A DNA stretch of 64,000 nt from Clostridiales bacterium (lineage in GTDB: Bacteria; Bacillota; Clostridia; Lachnospirales; Lachnospiraceae). The DNA lies in assembly GCA_021204025.1 (NCBI GenBank), contig JAJQAC010000042.1:1-64000 (forward strand), read 5' to 3'. Of the stretch, positions 60,538 through 64,000 are shown piece after piece. Within the stretch, counting starts at the first letter, position 1, and each line of letters starts with the position of its first letter. The position numbers were made by a program, and so were the translations under genes. Under the pieces are notes generated by a model, which saw nothing but the letters and a program-made list of their open reading frames with translations, had not been told where the DNA came from and made no database searches.

Positions 60538-60939
60538 ATGAGGAAGAGTAAATTTCAGTTTACAGATCCAAAGTTAGAGAGGCTGGAGTTTGTTACGAAT
60601 ACGAAGTATGATAAGGATAAATTTGATGGAATTGTAATGGAGTCTACTACTGAAGTAAAAAGTGATGATTCAAATGAGGCATATGTTGCTTTGACTTTAC
60701 GTATAGGGAATAGTGAGGAGGGTCAACCATTTAGTATTCTTGTCAGGATGAGTGCCGATTTTTCATGGGAACAAAATCTTGAAAAAGGGTTAGTGGAGTC
60801 TCTTTTGAGATCGAATGCTCCAGCAGCATTGTTGTCGTATATACGTCCAATAGTATCTATGATAACAACGAGTTCTGGGTATCCGGCACTGAATATTCCG
60901 TTTATAGATTTTACAAAAAATGAAATAGATGAAGAGTAA
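60538..60939 (+). CDS. SecB-like chaperone
   Basis: A 133-residue SecB-family protein. The N-terminal strand (FQFTDPKLERLEFVTN), then the VALTLRIGNSEEGQPFSILV strands, and the C-terminal SLLRSNAPAALLSYIRPIVS plus SGYPALNIPFIDF match the SecB fold, whose helix and Tyr/Pro-rich end are well conserved. Firmicutes normally lack SecB for general export, so a copy in a small AT-rich cassette points to an antitoxin-specific chaperone, as in TAC systems. AAAGGAG precedes ATG 60538, 9 bp after the candidate antitoxin gene. Confidence 0.8.
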   Translation: MRKSKFQFTDPKLERLEFVTNTKYDKDKFDGIVMESTTEVKSDDSNEAYVALTLRIGNSEEGQPFSILVRMSADFSWEQNLEKGLVESLLRSNAPAALLSYIRPIVSMITTSSGYPALNIPFIDFTKNEIDEE

Positions 60940-61307
60940 TATAAGAGACTGTGAGAAAAATTCTCTACAAATATAGGTTTTCTATGATAAAGACATGAGG
61001 CTGGATGACAATTGTTGCTGTCCAGCCTTAGTTATAATATATTTGGGAAGGAAGCGATATCCTTTTATTTTATAAGCGATTGTAAGGGCATTGGGTCTTG
61101 GATTATTGATATAAATTTAGGCTAAAATAAGATTGAATCGAATTTTAGCCTGAGAAATGTAGCGTGTAACTTTCATTAAACGCAATCGAGAAAAAATGTA
61201 TCCTTATGCAGAAAGTATTTCTGTGTGCTGATATATGATTGGCTGCAGGAACGGATTTCGGATATAACTGGTAATGAGTGGATACTTCTGCGTGGCAAAG
61301 CGGAAAA
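60940..61307. other. Intergenic stretch with two hairpins, no gene seen
   Basis: AT-rich. AGGCTGGA/TCCAGCCT (60998-61028) is a stem that may end the cassette, without a good T-tract. AGGCTAAAAT/ATTTTAGCCT (61119-61151) is a second stem. No convincing coding frame was found. Confidence 0.6.
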
Positions 61308-61336
61308 TTGACGAAAAACACCAGATCTGTTATCAT
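61308..61336 (+). promoter_or_regulatory. Promoter of the YitT-family gene
   Basis: TTGACG (61308-61313), a 17 bp spacer and TATCAT (61331-61336), about 60 bp before the start. Confidence 0.6.
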
Positions 61337-61395
61337 GGATAAAATTGTTCATTTGGGAATAATTCATTAAGAAAATTTCGGTGAAGGAGGACTAT

Positions 61396-62244
61396 ATGAA
61401 CAGACAGTCTGTGATTCGTGATTACCTGCGGATTGTAATCGGTGCCAGTCTGATGGGTTTTGCAATTAAGAACATCTACGATCCGGTGGGACTTGTGACG
61501 GGAGGATTTTCCGGCCTTTCGATTATCGTGAAGGATCAGCTGGGAATCGAGCTCTGGATCACCAATACTGTGCTGAACATACCGCTTTTTCTGGCATCGT
61601 ACCGGTTCAAAGGATGGCATTTTATCAAACGCACACTGTTGGCAGCAGTGACATTGTCGGCTTCTCTGTATGTTATTCCGGAGATTGCATTCGTGACCGA
61701 TGACATCCTTCTGGCAGCATTATTTGGCGGGATTATCAGCGGACTGGGCGCCGGTCTGGTCTTTGTGAGCCAGGCGACGACGGGCGGGACAGATATGCTG
61801 GCGGCGCTGATCCAGCGGGGCTTAAAGCAGTATAGTCTGGTACAGATCATGCAGGCACTGGACGCAGCGATCGTGCTGGCGGGCGCGGGTATCTTTGGGA
61901 TCCGTTACGCGCTCTACGCGCTGATCGCGATTTTTACGGTGACAAAAGTTTCGGACAGCCTGATTGAAGGTATGAAATTTTCCAAGGCGGCATTTATTAT
62001 CTCGGAGAAGAGTGAGGAGATCGCTGAGGCGATCCTGTATGATATGGATCGCGGCGTAACCGGATTGGATGCGACAGGAATGTACACCGGGACGGCGAAA
62101 AATGTCCTGTTGTGTGTGGTATCGAAAAACGAGATTGTGCCGCTGAAGGAACTGATCGCTGGGAAAGATCCGCGGGCGTTTGTGATCGTGACGGATGTCA
62201 GAGAGGTTCTGGGAGAGGGATTCATCGAAGAAAGTGTTTCATGA
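61396..62244 (+). CDS. YitT-family (DUF161/DUF2179) membrane protein
   Basis: A 282-residue protein. Five or so membrane helices carry the family blocks MGFAIKNIYDPVGLVTGGFS and FVSQATTGGTDMLAALIQR. The C-terminal cytoplasmic DUF2179 domain (about 200-282) has RGVTGLDATGMYTGTAKNVL. Transport or signalling roles are not established. ATG 61396 is chosen because AAGGAGG lies at 61384-61390, inside the longer frame from GTG 61381. Confidence 0.88.
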   Translation: MNRQSVIRDYLRIVIGASLMGFAIKNIYDPVGLVTGGFSGLSIIVKDQLGIELWITNTVLNIPLFLASYRFKGWHFIKRTLLAAVTLSASLYVIPEIAFVTDDILLAALFGGIISGLGAGLVFVSQATTGGTDMLAALIQRGLKQYSLVQIMQALDAAIVLAGAGIFGIRYALYALIAIFTVTKVSDSLIEGMKFSKAAFIISEKSEEIAEAILYDMDRGVTGLDATGMYTGTAKNVLLCVVSKNEIVPLKELIAGKDPRAFVIVTDVREVLGEGFIEESVS

Positions 62245-62324
62245 TAAATGATATGGATGATCCGGACAGGTCAGTGGATGGAATGAAAAGAGCACGTTAC
62301 GATTTGCTCAGAAAGAATTCATAA
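62241..62324 (+). CDS. Possible 27-residue peptide overlapping the YitT-family stop
   Basis: ATG 62241 overlaps the upstream stop (ATGA) and the frame runs 27 codons (MINDMDDPDRSVDGMKRAR and a short basic end). No ribosome-binding site of its own is clear. It may be translated by coupling or be chance. Confidence 0.2.
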   Translation: MINDMDDPDRSVDGMKRARYDLLRKNS

Positions 62325-62472
62325 ATTTGTTTATTGCGGCCATTCTATGATCTTGATATACTTAGATTATATATCAGACGGAAGCAGTAATGATGTGTTT
62401 GGAAAGGGAATGCAGGAAGTACGTATCCTGCCGGAACAGCTGTATCTGGATATTCAGGGAGGAGTCATCAGG

Positions 62473-63243
62473 ATGAGAAAACGAGCGATTTTTTTACTTA
62501 CATCATTTTTGAGCTGCTTAATGCTGGGCGGCTGCAGTGCTGATCCGTCAAATGGTTCGGACGTTGTCTATGTGCAGAATGTGGAGGACAACAATCATGT
62601 CACCATCAATACCAAAGAAACCGTGAAGGTTACGCCGGATATGGCAAAGGTTGAATTTGCTATCCGGACAGAGGATGAGAGTGCGGAGGGATGCCAGCAG
62701 AAAAACACAGAGAAGCTGGACGAACTGCTTGCTTATTTAAAGAAGAGCGGAGTTGCGGATGAGTCCATCCAGACGGCTGGATTTTCGTTAAATTCGCGTT
62801 ATAACTGGATGGAAAACGAGAGAAAACTGATCGGATATGAGATGACGACAGAGATTACAGTCAGCGATATCGAGATCTCTCAGGTGGGTGGCATTCTCTC
62901 TGGCGGCATCCAGGCCGGAGCAAATGAGATTGAATCGGTTTCTTATTATGCGAGCGGATATGATGCGGCATATGAGGAAGCGCTTACAAAGGCTGTGCAG
63001 AGTGCCCGTAAGAAAGCAGAGGTGATCGCCGCGGCGGGTGGCTGTCAGATTACGGGGCTTCTGAGCGTAGAGGAGTACAGCGACAGTCAGTCGGGCAGGT
63101 ATATCAGTTCCGGACTGCGAAGCGCCAATGTGGAGGAAAGTCTCAGCCTCAGCACCTATGATGCTGCTGATATGAGTGTAATGGCAGGAGAGATGGAAGT
63201 GACCGCCAGCATTCAGGCGGTGTTTCGGCTGGCGGGTGAGTAG
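62473..63243 (+). CDS. SIMPL-domain (DUF541) lipoprotein
   Basis: A 256-residue lipoprotein. The signal peptide ends in the lipobox MLGGC near residue 19. The SIMPL domain follows, with KETVKVTPDMAKVEFAIRTE, IQTAGFSLNSRYNW and ALTKAVQSARKKAEVIAAA, its usual landmarks. Such proteins are periplasmic or surface exposed and their role is mostly unknown, sometimes linked to oxidative stress. ATG 62473 follows GGGAGGAG; the earlier frame from 62347 would bury the signal sequence. Confidence 0.88.
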   Translation: MRKRAIFLLTSFLSCLMLGGCSADPSNGSDVVYVQNVEDNNHVTINTKETVKVTPDMAKVEFAIRTEDESAEGCQQKNTEKLDELLAYLKKSGVADESIQTAGFSLNSRYNWMENERKLIGYEMTTEITVSDIEISQVGGILSGGIQAGANEIESVSYYASGYDAAYEEALTKAVQSARKKAEVIAAAGGCQITGLLSVEEYSDSQSGRYISSGLRSANVEESLSLSTYDAADMSVMAGEMEVTASIQAVFRLAGE

Positions 63244-63409
63244 GAGACGTAAGTTGTTTTATGCGCAGGCGGAGGTCCCGGACTATATTTTAGGAGACAA
63301 TCTGTATCAGAATGATGACCGGTCCATTATGAAATGGTACGATGCATTTTTATAATGGATTAATGGATTTACGGTTCAATATCATCAAAATTAAGGAGGA
63401 TTTTCAATT

Positions 63410-63991
63410 GTGAAAAAAATAAGAGAGTTGGTTGAGCTAAACCGCAGTTATCGTGGCTATGATGAATCGCGGCGGATTTCACGCGAGGAACTCGTCGAAC
63501 TGGTAGAGTGTGCGAGACTCTGTCCTTCATCCGTGAATATTCAGCCATTAAAGTACCGCCTTGTCTTTGAAAAGGAGGAGGTTGACCGGCTTCAGAAAGA
63601 AACTCACTGGGCGAAGGCGCTGCCGGAACTTACATTGCCGCACGAGGGGATGTGTCCGACCGCTTTTATCGTGATCTGCCAGGATACCAGAGTATCTTCT
63701 GTTATGAACCGGTTCCTGCGGGATATTGGCGCAGTGGCGCAGACCATGCTTCTGGCGGCAGTGGAGATGGGACTGGGAGGGTGTATGATCGGAAACTTCC
63801 GTGCGGAATCCGTTCGTGAAACGCTGAATCTCCCGGAATCGATCACGCCTATGCTGGTCGTGGCGTTTGGAAAACCGGCGGAGAAGGTTGTACTCACGGA
63901 GATCGCGGATGGAGAGAGTACGATGTATTATCGGGATGAAAATGATGTTCACTATGTTCCGAAGAGAAAACTGGAGGATATCATTCTGTAG
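63410..63991 (+). CDS. Nitroreductase-family protein
   Basis: A 193-residue FMN-dependent oxidoreductase. The FMN-phosphate site is in NRSYRGYDES near the N terminus, ARLCPSSVNIQPLKY gives the conserved Ser/Asn-Gln-Pro segment, and AVEMGLGGCMIGNF is the second FMN contact. The enzyme would reduce nitro or quinone compounds with NAD(P)H; the true substrate is unknown. The start is GTG 63410 behind AAGGAGG. Confidence 0.9.
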   Translation: MKKIRELVELNRSYRGYDESRRISREELVELVECARLCPSSVNIQPLKYRLVFEKEEVDRLQKETHWAKALPELTLPHEGMCPTAFIVICQDTRVSSVMNRFLRDIGAVAQTMLLAAVEMGLGGCMIGNFRAESVRETLNLPESITPMLVVAFGKPAEKVVLTEIADGESTMYYRDENDVHYVPKRKLEDIIL

Positions 63992-64000
63992 TCCGGGTAA

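Overview
The window looks like a chromosome segment of a Lachnospiraceae-type Firmicute (Clostridia), probably a gut anaerobe. The grounds are strong AGGAGG-type ribosome-binding sites, sigma-A promoters with 17-18 bp spacers, a large Bacillus-type SRP RNA next to tadA, the order dnaX-ybaB-recR, the str operon (rpsL-rpsG-fusA-tuf), choline-binding-type cell-wall repeats, a TIGR04086 membrane protein and a Csp-like subtilase. No tRNA, rRNA or CRISPR array was found.

Positions 1-11400 form a defence island. It opens with the 3' end of a BREX phosphatase gene (pglZ). About 1.6 kb of wreckage follows: a brxL remnant with internal deletions, a frameshifted AlbA_2-type regulator tail, a possible second pglZ scrap, an AAA ATPase reduced to its two ends, and tails of neighbouring genes. 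Next come an intact Septu-like pair (PtuA ATPase, PtuB HNH nuclease) and a co-directional operon of eight genes: a complete BrxL (AAA+/Lon-like), an LRR protein with an unrecognised N-terminal domain, a 68-residue acidic protein, a PH-like protein, a Ser/Thr kinase with a zinc ribbon, a TerY-like vWA protein, a PP2C phosphatase and a small Cys-rich protein. This joins a BREX effector to a kinase/vWA/phosphatase TerY-P triad and is the best candidate for an undescribed system.

Positions 11400-33300 are mostly housekeeping: a DUF885 lipoprotein, metG, a TraX-like protein, tatD, rsmA, a DUF6128-type protein, tadA, ffs, a phosphofructokinase, dnaX-ybaB-recR, a TPR protein with a degenerate SpoVK-like AAA domain, a Cof-type phosphatase, a CvpA-like protein, an ammonium transporter fused to a PII domain behind a possible ANTAR-type attenuator, and two cell-wall-binding-repeat proteins.

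Positions 33500-48150 are a surface-polysaccharide locus: a TPP enzyme, two NDP-sugar SDRs, a C-methyltransferase, an acyltransferase, three GT2 glycosyltransferases, a polyprenyl-phosphate sugar transferase and a LytR-CpsA-Psr ligase. Together they could make a branched, methylated sugar, assemble it on a lipid carrier, acylate it and attach it to the wall. An HtrA protease, a Csp-like subtilase, a divergent signal peptidase II, a CNNM/CorC protein and a TIGR04086 protein follow.

Positions 54500-59460 are the str operon. Immediately after tuf lies an AT-rich three-gene cassette (59615-60939) with a putative ADP-ribosyltransferase-like toxin, a small partner and a SecB-like chaperone, resembling a CmdTAC-type toxin-antitoxin-chaperone system. 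The window ends with a YitT-family membrane protein, a SIMPL-domain lipoprotein and a nitroreductase. Three families of hairpin-forming interspersed repeats lie in intergenic gaps between 28 and 54 kb.
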